Source of the DNA: Seohaeicola zhoushanensis
GTDB lineage: Bacteria > Pseudomonadota > Alphaproteobacteria > Rhodobacterales > Rhodobacteraceae
NCBI RefSeq assembly: GCF_014656415.1
Contig: NZ_BNCJ01000004.1
Location: 228,665-292,664 of the forward strand
DNA: 64,000 nt
Reading direction: 5' to 3'
The translations under genes and the position numbers were made by a program. The notes beneath the pieces were generated by a model. That model saw nothing but the letters and a program-made list of their open reading frames with translations. It had not been told where the DNA came from and searched no databases. This document shows, piece after piece, positions 7,707-15,925 of this stretch; the stretch's first letter is position 1; every line of letters starts with the position of its first letter.

Positions 7707-9683
7707 ATGATGGCAAACCATGGTGCGGAAGTCTCCGCTGATTCAGTCGGAAGCGAAGTGGCAACTTCATCCGAGGCAACCGTTCTCGTCAAGTTTGCAC
7801 ATCTCTTATTGATTGTTCTGGTCCTGGCGGCCCTTGCCTGGGCCGCCGATCTCTACCGGGCTGTCGGCATGCTCTTCATGAACGAACAGTATTACGCGGG
7901 CATCCTGGCTCTGGGGCTTCCCGCGCTGTTTCTGCTCGTTCCGGCGAATGGCCACCAGGCTTCTGCCCGCCGTAGCCCGCCATGGTACGACGTGGTGATC
8001 GCCGTTGTGATGGCGCTCACCTCGATCTTCATCATGGTGCGTTACGAGGCAATTATCTACAACTTCCAGGGCGCGGAGGTTTCGACAATTGCTGCAGCGC
8101 TCCTGCTCTTGCTCGGCATTCTGGAAGGACTTCGTCGAACGGCAGGAACATTTCTGTTCGCGTTGCTGCTCGTGTTCGTGCTCTACGCGTTCTTCGGCTA
8201 CCTGTTGCCTGGCAGCCTGCAGGGGCAACGGGTAACCTTCGAACGGCTGGTGCCGTATCTGACGTTGGACGCCAATGGCATTTTCGGCGTGCCGATGCAG
8301 GTGGCTACGACCGTGATCGTCGCCTTCATGTTCTTCGGTTTCGTTCTGGAACCGGCCGGGGGCGGCAAGTTCTTCACCGACCTGGCAATGTCCATGATGG
8401 GGAGATACCGCGGCGGCTCCTCGAAGATTGCGGTGCTCGCGTCGAGCCTGTTCGGGTCGATCTCCGGCAGTGCCGTCTCCAATGTGGTTGCAACCGGAAG
8501 CGTGACCATTCCCCTGATGCGTCGCGGTGGCTACTCGGCCTCGTCTGCGGCTGCGATCGAGGCTGTCGCGTCGACCGGCGGTCAGCTCATGCCGCCCCTG
8601 ATGGGCGTCGCGGCCTTCCTGATGGCCGAATTCATCCAGGTTGACTACACCTCGATCGTCTATGCGGCGATCATTCCGTCGGTCCTGTATTTTGCGGCGC
8701 TCTTCTGCGTGGTGGACCAGCAGGCCGCACGCGACAAGATCTCGGGCATTGACAAGGCGCTCATCCCGTCAGGCTCCAAGACGCTGCGACGGGGGTTCCT
8801 CAACTTCATCCCGTTCCTGTTCATCATCGTCGGCCTGTTCCACTTCAACCTGAAGCCCGAGACGGCGGCTCTCTATGCCGCGCTGACGGTGATCCCTATC
8901 GGATACTTCTTCGGTTACGGAGGCGCACGCCTGAGCCTGAAGGCGCTGTATACGGCAACCCTGAGCACGGGCCGGGCATCGCTCGAAATGCTCATGATCG
9001 GCGGCGCGGCCGGCATCATCATGGGCGTCCTGAACATCACCGGGTTGGGGTTCGGCCTGACGCTCGAACTTGTTCGCATCGCCGGCGGAATGCTCTTCCC
9101 GCTGCTGCTCCTTTCGGCTCTTCTCTGCATCATCCTGGGCATGGGGATGCCGACGACGGGCGTCTACATTCTCCTCGCAACGCTCGTTGCGCCCTCCATT
9201 GTCCAGCTCGGGGTCTCCCCGATGGCGGCGCACATGTTCGTGCTCTACTACGGGATGATGTCGATGATCACGCCACCGGTCGCAATCGCCGCCTTCGCCG
9301 CCGCGACCCTGGCAAAGGCCCCGTTGATGGAGACGGCGTTCAAGGCGGTGCAGTTCGGCTGGTCAGCTTTCTTGATCCCCTTCCTTTTCGTCTTCTCCCC
9401 GGGTCTCATCATGGAAGGTGACTGGGTCGATATCGCCTTCACCTTCGTTACCGCGCTGGTCGGCGTGTGGTGCGTCTCGGGTGCCATTACGGGATACCTG
9501 ACGCGTCCGGTAACCAGGTTCATGCGGCCGATCTATCTCCTGGTGGGGCTGGCGCTGCTTCTGCCGGTCGACATCTTCTCGGGCGCGCATATCGTCAACG
9601 CAGTGGCGGCAGTGGGCCTGGTTGCCCTGCTGGCCGCCGCCCGCTTCGCCGGTCCCGCGGTTGCGGTGGAGCAGGCCAAGTGA
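7707..9683 (+). CDS. TRAP transporter fused permease (small + large subunits)
   Basis: This 658-aa membrane protein combines a DctQ-like N-terminal region (helices to about residue 160) with a full DctM-like domain, the usual format for TAXI-associated permeases. DctM signatures are clear: GSISGSAVSNVVATGSVTI, STGGQLMPPLMGVAAFLMA and the C-terminal MITPPVAIAAFAAATLAK. It forms an operon with the TAXI binding protein at 6747. The start is ATG at 7707 or the adjacent ATG at 7710. Its stop lies only 11 nt from that of the convergent IclR gene, with no visible terminator. Confidence 0.93.
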   Translation: MMANHGAEVSADSVGSEVATSSEATVLVKFAHLLLIVLVLAALAWAADLYRAVGMLFMNEQYYAGILALGLPALFLLVPANGHQASARRSPPWYDVVIAVVMALTSIFIMVRYEAIIYNFQGAEVSTIAAALLLLLGILEGLRRTAGTFLFALLLVFVLYAFFGYLLPGSLQGQRVTFERLVPYLTLDANGIFGVPMQVATTVIVAFMFFGFVLEPAGGGKFFTDLAMSMMGRYRGGSSKIAVLASSLFGSISGSAVSNVVATGSVTIPLMRRGGYSASSAAAIEAVASTGGQLMPPLMGVAAFLMAEFIQVDYTSIVYAAIIPSVLYFAALFCVVDQQAARDKISGIDKALIPSGSKTLRRGFLNFIPFLFIIVGLFHFNLKPETAALYAALTVIPIGYFFGYGGARLSLKALYTATLSTGRASLEMLMIGGAAGIIMGVLNITGLGFGLTLELVRIAGGMLFPLLLLSALLCIILGMGMPTTGVYILLATLVAPSIVQLGVSPMAAHMFVLYYGMMSMITPPVAIAAFAAATLAKAPLMETAFKAVQFGWSAFLIPFLFVFSPGLIMEGDWVDIAFTFVTALVGVWCVSGAITGYLTRPVTRFMRPIYLLVGLALLLPVDIFSGAHIVNAVAAVGLVALLAAARFAGPAVAVEQAK

Positions 9684-9694
9684 TCCGGAAGGCT

Positions 9695-10507
9695 TCAGTT
9701 GCCGGTCTTGCGCGACGGAAGCATGTTCAGGGCTTCGATCTTCGCCGCCACGTCCCGCAGTTGCGGCAGGTAGGTCTCAACAAGCTCGGCCGTGGTCGCG
9801 TAAGAGACTTGGAAACTTGTATTCAGGGCGGCGGCGATATCGCCCTTCCGGTTACGGAGGGGCACCGCAATCGAACGGATGCCAATCTCGGTCTCCTCGT
9901 TGGAGATCGCGTACCCGAGGTCGCGGACATTCTCGATCGAAGCCATCAAATCTCCAAGCGACACCGTCGTATTCGGGGTTCTGGCCTTCAACTCGATGCT
10001 GCCAAGAACCTCGGCAATCTGCTCGTTCGGAAGGCCGGACAGCAATACGCGTCCCATGGAGGTGGAATAGCAGGGAAAGCGCGAGCCCACCGTCACGTTT
10101 ATCGCATAGACGCTGCGGCGGCTTTGCGCCCGCGCGACGTAGATGACCTCGGCATTGTCGAGAACGCCAATCGAGATGGTTCCAAGCGTCGTCTCGCAAT
10201 AGGAGTCGAGGAAGGGCTGGGCCGCTTCCCACACCGGCATGGACGAGAAATACGAGAAACCGAGCTCCAGCACGCGCGGCGCAAGAACGAACTGCTTCTT
10301 GTCCTGACGGACATAGCCCATGTCGACCAGTGTCAGAAGCAATCGCCGCGTCGTTGCCCGGTCCAGATCAACTTTCGCCGAGACTTCGCTCAGCGTGGCG
10401 CCATCGGGAAACTCTCCCAGCGCACGGATCGTCACCAGTCCGCGTTCCAGAGAGCGGACATAGGCCTTGTTCGTGGTTCCGGACTGCTCGTCAGCGCTCA
10501 TTCGCAT
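9695..10507 (-). CDS. IclR family transcriptional regulator
   Basis: This 270-aa protein has an N-terminal winged helix-turn-helix (about residues 18-75, ATLSEVSAKVDLDRATTRRLLLTL then GYVRQDKKQFVLAP) and the C-terminal IclR effector domain (AVPLRNRKGDIAAALNTS). IclR members of catabolic clusters bind palindromes and respond to aromatic or organic acids. It diverges from the rhodanese gene across 47 nt that contain a CGCACAAA half-site, and matching palindromes lie before the TAXI operon and before the flavoprotein gene at 12275, so it is the likely local regulator. The start may be ATG at 10507 or 10501. Confidence 0.9.
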   Translation of the reverse strand: MRMSADEQSGTTNKAYVRSLERGLVTIRALGEFPDGATLSEVSAKVDLDRATTRRLLLTLVDMGYVRQDKKQFVLAPRVLELGFSYFSSMPVWEAAQPFLDSYCETTLGTISIGVLDNAEVIYVARAQSRRSVYAINVTVGSRFPCYSTSMGRVLLSGLPNEQIAEVLGSIELKARTPNTTVSLGDLMASIENVRDLGYAISNEETEIGIRSIAVPLRNRKGDIAAALNTSFQVSYATTAELVETYLPQLRDVAAKIEALNMLPSRKTGN

Positions 10508-10517
10508 GGACCTTCAT

Positions 10518-10536
10518 GTTTGTGCGGTATGCGAAC
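10518..10536. promoter_or_regulatory. Candidate IclR operator in the iclR-rhodanese gap
   Basis: On the minus strand this reads GTTCGC-ATAC-CGCACAAAC, an imperfect palindrome carrying the CGCACAAA half-site that is also seen at 12235. It occupies the 47-nt gap between divergent genes, so it could mediate autoregulation. Confidence 0.35.
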
Positions 10537-10554
10537 TAATAGGGCTAATCTGAA

Positions 10555-12171
10555 ATGATTTCTACTGCCGAATTAATTTCACCGAAAGATCTGGTGGCCG
10601 ACCTGGAGCGTGAACGGGAGCTGTGCCTCCTCGATGTGCGCGATCAGGGAGTCTACGCTCGCGGTCATCTTTTCTTCGCGCGCTGCCTTTCCCTGTCGCA
10701 GCTGGAAGCCGGGATCGAGCGACTGGTGCCTCGCAAGGGAACGCCGATCGTGCTCTGTGACGACGGCCGGCAGGACGCCACGTCGCTGAACCGCATGGCG
10801 TCGGCCCGGGCCGTCCTGATGTCCCTTGGCTACGAAACGGTTCGCTGCCTGGACGGCTCCGCCGCGGAATGGGAGCGGCACGGACTGAAGCTCTTCGAGG
10901 GAATCTACGTCCCGAGCAAGGCTTTCGGCGAGTACATCGAACACGTCGACGAAACGCCATCGATTTCCCCCGAAGAGTTGCATGCCTTGCGCAGCGATAA
11001 CCCTGGGATCCCGGTTGTCGACTGCCGGCCTCTCGAGGAATTCCGCAGGATGAGCCTCCCCGGTGCCGTGAATTGCCCGGGCGGAGAGCTGATCTACCGG
11101 CTGCCCGCGCTTCTTGAAGCACCCGAATTGCCGGTCGTAATCAACTGTGCGGGGCGCACCAGAAGCATCATCGGCGCGCAGACCCTGATCGCCTCCGGGA
11201 TTCCCAACCCTGTCTACGCGCTTAGAAACGGAACGATGGGTTGGGAACTTGCCGGTTTCAGCGTCGAACACGGGAAGTCGCTTGAGGTCGAGAGGCCGGA
11301 TGCCGCTGCCATGCAGGGCGCGCGGGCAATGGCCGGTACCTGGCGGAGCGCGGAAAAGATCCCCGTCATTTCCTGGGACAAGTACCTGGAGATGGAGTCT
11401 GCGGATGACCGGACCACCTATCTCTTCGACGTTCGCGACCCCAAGGAGTTTGCGGAAGCAAGGCTGACCGGGGCCCGCAATGCACCCGCCGGACAGCTGG
11501 TTCAATGCACGGATACATATATCGGCACGCTCCGCTCGCGGATCGTGCTCTTCGATGACGCAGGGGTCAGGAACACGATGGCCGCTTACTGGTTGCGGCG
11601 TTCCGGCTGGCGGGAAGTGTTCGTTCTGGACGAAGGCCCGATGGAGACAACTCCGCAGGGTATCTGCCGCTTCGCCCATCTTGTTCCGCCAGAGGCGAGA
11701 CTTGCTGCCGAAACGGCACGAGCGCGAAGTGAAGGCGCAACCCTTCTGGATCTGTCTCCCAGTGGCGTCTTCCTTCAAGGTCATGCTCCCGGTGCGCTTT
11801 TCACATTGCGGGAAGGTCTCCTGGAGCGGCTGCTCGGGGCGGGCATCAGGGGCCCCCTGGTCATAATGGCCAGGGATCCCGACATTGCCTGCCTGGCCTA
11901 TCGCGATATCGCGTCGAATTGGCCTGATGATGTTATGGTCCTTTTCGCCGATCACGGCGAATGGCCGGCGGCCTTTGGTGATTTCGAATCGGGCTTCGTC
12001 AATTCCCTCAGCCCGCCGCAGGACATGTGGCATACGCCCTCTTCGCCGCTTGGGGGCGGGAAACCCGCAATGGTCGAATACCTGAACTGGGAAGTCGATC
12101 TGCTTTATCGCGCCGAGAATGAACCCGGTTGGGCCTTGCGACCCCAGCAGTCGGTGCAATTGCCTCGGTAA
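10555..12171 (+). CDS. Four-domain rhodanese-like sulfurtransferase
   Basis: This 538-aa protein contains four tandem rhodanese-like domains. Domain 1 has Cys68 in IVLCDDGRQ, domain 2 has Cys198 in a canonical loop NCAGRTRS, domain 3 has Phe333 (VLFDDAGVRN) and domain 4 has Met438 (LVIMARDPD). Only the first two could form a persulfide, and domain 2 looks most active; domains 3 and 4 are probably structural or substrate-binding. No signal peptide is seen, so it is cytoplasmic. Rhodaneses move sulfane sulfur between thiosulfate, persulfides and acceptors. Its place at the head of this catabolic island suggests a sulfur-handling step or a thiol-linked detoxification, but this is inference. Confidence 0.85.
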   Translation: MISTAELISPKDLVADLERERELCLLDVRDQGVYARGHLFFARCLSLSQLEAGIERLVPRKGTPIVLCDDGRQDATSLNRMASARAVLMSLGYETVRCLDGSAAEWERHGLKLFEGIYVPSKAFGEYIEHVDETPSISPEELHALRSDNPGIPVVDCRPLEEFRRMSLPGAVNCPGGELIYRLPALLEAPELPVVINCAGRTRSIIGAQTLIASGIPNPVYALRNGTMGWELAGFSVEHGKSLEVERPDAAAMQGARAMAGTWRSAEKIPVISWDKYLEMESADDRTTYLFDVRDPKEFAEARLTGARNAPAGQLVQCTDTYIGTLRSRIVLFDDAGVRNTMAAYWLRRSGWREVFVLDEGPMETTPQGICRFAHLVPPEARLAAETARARSEGATLLDLSPSGVFLQGHAPGALFTLREGLLERLLGAGIRGPLVIMARDPDIACLAYRDIASNWPDDVMVLFADHGEWPAAFGDFESGFVNSLSPPQDMWHTPSSPLGGGKPAMVEYLNWEVDLLYRAENEPGWALRPQQSVQLPR

Positions 12172-12234
12172 CAGACCTGGTCAGCAAAACTTGCCTTGAC
12201 TCAAGGGGCAATAAACGCAATCTTGATAAACAAA

Positions 12235-12248
12235 CGCACAAATGTGCG
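12235..12248. promoter_or_regulatory. Candidate operator palindrome CGCACA-AA-TGTGCG
   Basis: A perfect 6-bp inverted repeat with a 2-nt centre lies 26 nt before the flavoprotein gene at 12275. It matches the element at 6440 in spacing and in all inner arm bases, consistent with one regulator controlling both promoters. Confidence 0.5.
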
Positions 12249-12274
12249 ACATGTGAACAAAAACGGGATATCGG

Positions 12275-13408
12275 ATGCTTGGACTGAACTCACATCACGT
12301 CGCCCTCGTCGAGAGGCTGGATGAAATCGTTTCCAAGGGCATCGCCCGAAGGGCAGCGGATTATGACAGAAGTGCCGAATTCCCCGTCGAGGATTTCAAC
12401 GACCTCGGCGCGGCAAATCTCCTGCTTGCGACCTTGCCCGAGAAAGACGGCGGCCTCGGCTACAATTTTGACGGCCGCGATCCCTTGTCGTTCTTCCTGA
12501 TAATCGAGCGCCTCGCGAAGTCTGCTCCTTCGACGGCACACTGCTTCCAGACGCACAGCAATGCGATGCAGATCCTTCGCGATCAGGGCAGCGACGAGCA
12601 GGTCAAACGTTTCAGCGAACCGACGCGCACGGAAAACAAGCTGCTTGTCGGCTCGGCTTCCGAACCCGGCGGGGGAAGGCATTCCTCGACCGCGCTGCCC
12701 GTCAACGGCGGTTTCAATCTAAATGGCGTCAAGCACTACGCGACGAATGCCACGCATTGCACCTGGATGACGGTGCATATGTTCAATACCGCGGCCCAGA
12801 GAATGGAAACCGTGGTTGTCAATACCGCCACCGAAGGTCTCGAAATCGATGAAAGCGTCTGGGATCCGAGCGGGATGCGTGCCTGCGTCAGCCCGTTGTT
12901 GACATTCCGTGATTGCTTCGTTCCGGAAGATTGCATTCTCCGGAATTCGCGAAACTTCTACGAGGAGCTCTGGCTCGCGAAGATCAACTTCGGCTTCACC
13001 GCCAATTACCTCGGAACCATCCAGGGTATGCATGAATTTGCGCGGGATTATCTGAGGGACAAGGGTCAGAAGGACAACGAGACATATCAGAGCGCACTCG
13101 GATCGATTTCCGCCCGCACGGATGCGGCACGCCTTCTTTTCTACTACGCGGCCAATCTCATTCCCACCGAACGTGAAAAGGCCATCGTGCTGAGCAACAA
13201 GGCGAAATGGCTGGCCGTTGAAACATTCAACCAATTGGCCGGCGAAATCGGCCAGTTGGTCGGAAGCTCCGGCTTCTTCCGCAAATACCCGTTGGAACGT
13301 CTCGTGCGGGACGGGCAGGTGCACACGCTGCACCGCCGGCACCATGTCGGTGCGATGGTGGTCGGCCAGTACGAACTGGGCCTCCAGTTCGACCTGAACA
13401 GATCCTGA
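12275..13408 (+). CDS. Acyl-CoA-dehydrogenase-fold flavoprotein, probably a two-component monooxygenase
   Basis: This 377-aa protein has the N-terminal, middle and C-terminal domains of the acyl-CoA dehydrogenase superfamily (SAPSTAHCFQTHSNA, SASEPGGG for flavin binding, C-terminal helical domain). The last segment, RDGQVHTLHRRHHVG, resembles group D flavin monooxygenases of the DszC/HsaA/HPAH-C2 type more than true dehydrogenases, and I see no clear equivalent of the acyl-CoA dehydrogenase catalytic Glu. It would use reduced flavin and oxygen to hydroxylate or oxidise the substrate. The flavin reductase fusion at 5225 or the FMN reductase at 19691 could supply reduced flavin. It heads the run of genes to 19554 and follows a CGCACA palindrome. 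A dehydrogenase role is not excluded. Confidence 0.75.
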   Translation: MLGLNSHHVALVERLDEIVSKGIARRAADYDRSAEFPVEDFNDLGAANLLLATLPEKDGGLGYNFDGRDPLSFFLIIERLAKSAPSTAHCFQTHSNAMQILRDQGSDEQVKRFSEPTRTENKLLVGSASEPGGGRHSSTALPVNGGFNLNGVKHYATNATHCTWMTVHMFNTAAQRMETVVVNTATEGLEIDESVWDPSGMRACVSPLLTFRDCFVPEDCILRNSRNFYEELWLAKINFGFTANYLGTIQGMHEFARDYLRDKGQKDNETYQSALGSISARTDAARLLFYYAANLIPTEREKAIVLSNKAKWLAVETFNQLAGEIGQLVGSSGFFRKYPLERLVRDGQVHTLHRRHHVGAMVVGQYELGLQFDLNRS

Positions 13409-13438
13409 TGCACGCGACGACCGAGAAAGGAGGACTCG

Positions 13439-14239
13439 ATGGAAATTGACCACCGCTATACGCCTGACGAAACCTATAATACGCCTACTCCGGGATCCTG
13501 GTCGCGGGCCTGGCAAAGCGACCCCATGGGGGGTGAGCTCAATGAGGAATGGGGCCGGCTCATCGACACGTTCCGCTCCACGGCGCCCCTCGGCTCGCTG
13601 GCGCCCGACTTCGAGCAGGAACGTCTCGGGGGAGGGACCTGGCGACTGTCGGACCTCCTCGGAAAGAAGTCCGTCCTGATCGTATTCGGCTGCTACGCCT
13701 GCCCGCCCTGCGTCACAAATGTGCGCACGAGCAATCCGAGCCTCGTGTCGCTCTACGAGATCTACAAGCAGGATATCGAGTTCTGCTACGTCTACACGCG
13801 CGAGGCGCATCCGGGGCAGAAGATCGTTCCGCATACCTCGATGGAGGACAAGCGGCGTCTGGCCCAGCGGCTCCAGGACGAGGAGCAGCTGACCTTCCCC
13901 CTTGTCATTGACGACATCGAGGGCACGACGCAGCGGTCCTATGTCGACCCGCACTTCAACAACCCGGTGTTCCTGGTCAACCGCGCCGGCATCATCTCTT
14001 ACAAGTCGGCATGGCTGGATTCATCTGAACTTCCCCAGGTGCTGGAAGATCAGGTGCTTTGGGACAAGCGGTCCCAGACGGACAAGACCATCAAGAAGAC
14101 CTTCAGCGAGCGGATCAGGCTGCTGCACGAGCCTTTCGATGGCAATTGCAATGCGCGGATCAAGCGCCTGATGGGTGAAATCGGCCTGGCCCAGGCCGCA
14201 ATGGGCGCAATCCCCGGCGTCGATTCCGAGAAAATGTGA
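13439..14239 (+). CDS. Thioredoxin-fold protein resembling iodothyronine deiodinase
   Basis: This 266-aa cytoplasmic protein has a redoxin core. The active-site loop FGCYACPPCV (Cys85, Cys88, Cys91) aligns with the deiodinase loop FGSCTUPPF, so Cys88 takes the place of selenocysteine, and a further Cys makes a CxxC pair. The downstream block CYVYTREAHPG matches the deiodinase VYIEEAHxSDGW segment. Family knowledge allows a thiol redox protein, a reductive dehalogenase-like enzyme or a peroxiredoxin relative. It lies 30 nt after the flavoprotein gene and 10 nt before the Rieske alpha gene, so it is part of the same operon. AGGAGG precedes the ATG at 13439. Confidence 0.7.
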   Translation: MEIDHRYTPDETYNTPTPGSWSRAWQSDPMGGELNEEWGRLIDTFRSTAPLGSLAPDFEQERLGGGTWRLSDLLGKKSVLIVFGCYACPPCVTNVRTSNPSLVSLYEIYKQDIEFCYVYTREAHPGQKIVPHTSMEDKRRLAQRLQDEEQLTFPLVIDDIEGTTQRSYVDPHFNNPVFLVNRAGIISYKSAWLDSSELPQVLEDQVLWDKRSQTDKTIKKTFSERIRLLHEPFDGNCNARIKRLMGEIGLAQAAMGAIPGVDSEKM

Positions 14240-14249
14240 GAGGTTCAGA

Positions 14250-15482
14250 ATGCTGAAACTTGCCGAAACGATACACGCCGGCCCCTTCGTGGTCGACCGC
14301 GCCTGTTACACCGATCCGGGTATCTACGACCTCGAACAGAAGCACATCTTCGGACGCTCCTGGTCCTTCGTGGCCCACGAAAGCGAACTGGCCGAACCGG
14401 GCGACTACCGCACTGCCGAGGTCGGCGGGCAGCCGATCATCGCTGTCCGCGGCAATGACGGGAAAATTCGCGGCTTCTACAACAGCTGCCGCCACAAGGC
14501 GACGCTTCTGCTGACCGAGCGGTCCGGGAAGTGCGAACGCATTCGTTGCCCGTATCACCATTGGACCTACGACACCCAGGGCAACCTGAAATCGGTGCCG
14601 CGCGTCGAGGCATACGGGCCGGATTTCGACCTCGACAAGCTCGGCCTTGTCGAAGTCCCCGCGATCGAACAGGTTTTCGGGCTGGTTTTCGTCAAGCTCA
14701 CCACCGAAGGACCCGATCTCAAGTCCTACATCGCCGACGCGATGCCCTACCTCGAAGAGATCGCGCTCTATACCGACGAACCGCTCGATACGATCGGGAT
14801 CTACGACTATCTCTATGACGGCAACTGGAAACTCCTCATGGAGAATACGGTTGACGATTATCACGCCGAATACCTCCACGACTACGCCTTCAAGCAGCGC
14901 GCCTCGGTCTTCGGAATGAAGGGCAACGCGGGCTTCATGGCAGAGGAGGGGAGCCACTTCTCGGTCGATCTCGGCATCCACGGGGCCTTCGACCAGAAGG
15001 ATGCGGCCGAAACGCTCGTCGTTCAGCAGGTGCGCAATCGGCGGGTCTATCTGAACATCTTCCCGTCGCTGATCGCTCTCTACAACCCGGTCTGGGACGT
15101 CACCGCGTTGCGGGTGATCGTGCCGATCGCCGTGAACAAGACGCGGGTCGTGAACTATGTCCTGGTGCCCGCCAGCGCAGACAGCGAACGCCGGCGCAAG
15201 ATCGGCGAGCGCTTTCATTATTCCTGGGGGCCGGGCGGCCGCGCGGGCGTCGATGACATCGAGATCTTCAGCCAGATCCAGAAGGGCCTGATGGCACGCC
15301 ACGGCGGGCGCGTCATCGTCAGCCGTGGGCACATGAACCCCGGTCCTGTCGGCGGCCCGACCGAAGATCATGCTGTCCGTTCCTTCTGGGCGGGCTGGCG
15401 TTCTCTGATGGCCGACGCGGTCAACATTGGGGACGAGACTGCTAACCGTGAAATTCTGGAACGCGAAAATGCAACAAGCTGA
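14250..15482 (+). CDS. Rieske non-heme iron oxygenase, alpha subunit
   Basis: This is the catalytic subunit of an aromatic ring-hydroxylating (di)oxygenase, 410 aa. The Rieske [2Fe-2S] ligands are Cys80-x-His82 and Cys100-x2-His103 (NSCRHKA, CPYHHWTYD). The mononuclear iron site is in NWKLLMENTVDDYHAEYLH (His205, His210), with a candidate Asp in the later DDIEIF segment. The ATG at 14250 was chosen over an upstream in-frame codon that lies inside the preceding gene. The beta subunit gene overlaps its end by 14 nt. No dedicated ferredoxin or ferredoxin reductase is found nearby, so electrons must come from elsewhere in the genome. Confidence 0.93.
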   Translation: MLKLAETIHAGPFVVDRACYTDPGIYDLEQKHIFGRSWSFVAHESELAEPGDYRTAEVGGQPIIAVRGNDGKIRGFYNSCRHKATLLLTERSGKCERIRCPYHHWTYDTQGNLKSVPRVEAYGPDFDLDKLGLVEVPAIEQVFGLVFVKLTTEGPDLKSYIADAMPYLEEIALYTDEPLDTIGIYDYLYDGNWKLLMENTVDDYHAEYLHDYAFKQRASVFGMKGNAGFMAEEGSHFSVDLGIHGAFDQKDAAETLVVQQVRNRRVYLNIFPSLIALYNPVWDVTALRVIVPIAVNKTRVVNYVLVPASADSERRRKIGERFHYSWGPGGRAGVDDIEIFSQIQKGLMARHGGRVIVSRGHMNPGPVGGPTEDHAVRSFWAGWRSLMADAVNIGDETANREILERENATS

Positions 15483-15906
15483 TTTCGACAAGGCCGTCGC
15501 CTCGATCATGCAGACGTATATCCGTCTGCTCGATCAGAACTCTTTCGACGAGTGGCTGGGGCTTTTTGCCGAGGACGGATACTATTCGGTCCTGCGAGAC
15601 ATCGAATACAAGGACGGCGACAACGTCCTTCTGATCGGTGAGGACATGCGCCGGCTGACCGCGCGGATCGAGTCCGGTCGCACGCGTGACTTGCGACGGC
15701 GTATGCACGCGATCTGCTGGACCCACGCGAACGCGGCGGAACTCACGGCCCAGGCCGGGTTCATGGTCTGGCTCAATGGCCGTCCCTCGACCTGTGGCCG
15801 CTACGAACTTCAGTTCAGCGTCACAGACGGCAATCTCGCGATCCGCAACTGCACGGCGGTCCTCGACACGATCGACATCCTCGACACGATCTACCTGCCG
15901 ATATGA
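15469..15906 (+). CDS. Aromatic-ring-hydroxylating dioxygenase, beta subunit
   Basis: This small (145 aa) subunit has the SnoaL/NTF2-like fold and forms an alpha3-beta3 oxygenase with the upstream gene. Family features include the early FDEWLGLFAEDGYYSV block, the central R-RMHAICWTHANA stretch and the C-terminal NCTAVLDTIDILDTIYLP strands. The ATG at 15469 overlaps the alpha-subunit stop by 14 nt, which implies translational coupling. Beta subunits are mainly structural. A frame extending upstream to 15427 exists but would overlap the alpha gene much more. Confidence 0.88.
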   Translation: MQQADFDKAVASIMQTYIRLLDQNSFDEWLGLFAEDGYYSVLRDIEYKDGDNVLLIGEDMRRLTARIESGRTRDLRRRMHAICWTHANAAELTAQAGFMVWLNGRPSTCGRYELQFSVTDGNLAIRNCTAVLDTIDILDTIYLPI

Positions 15907-15925
15907 ATTTCCGAAAGGATCACAG

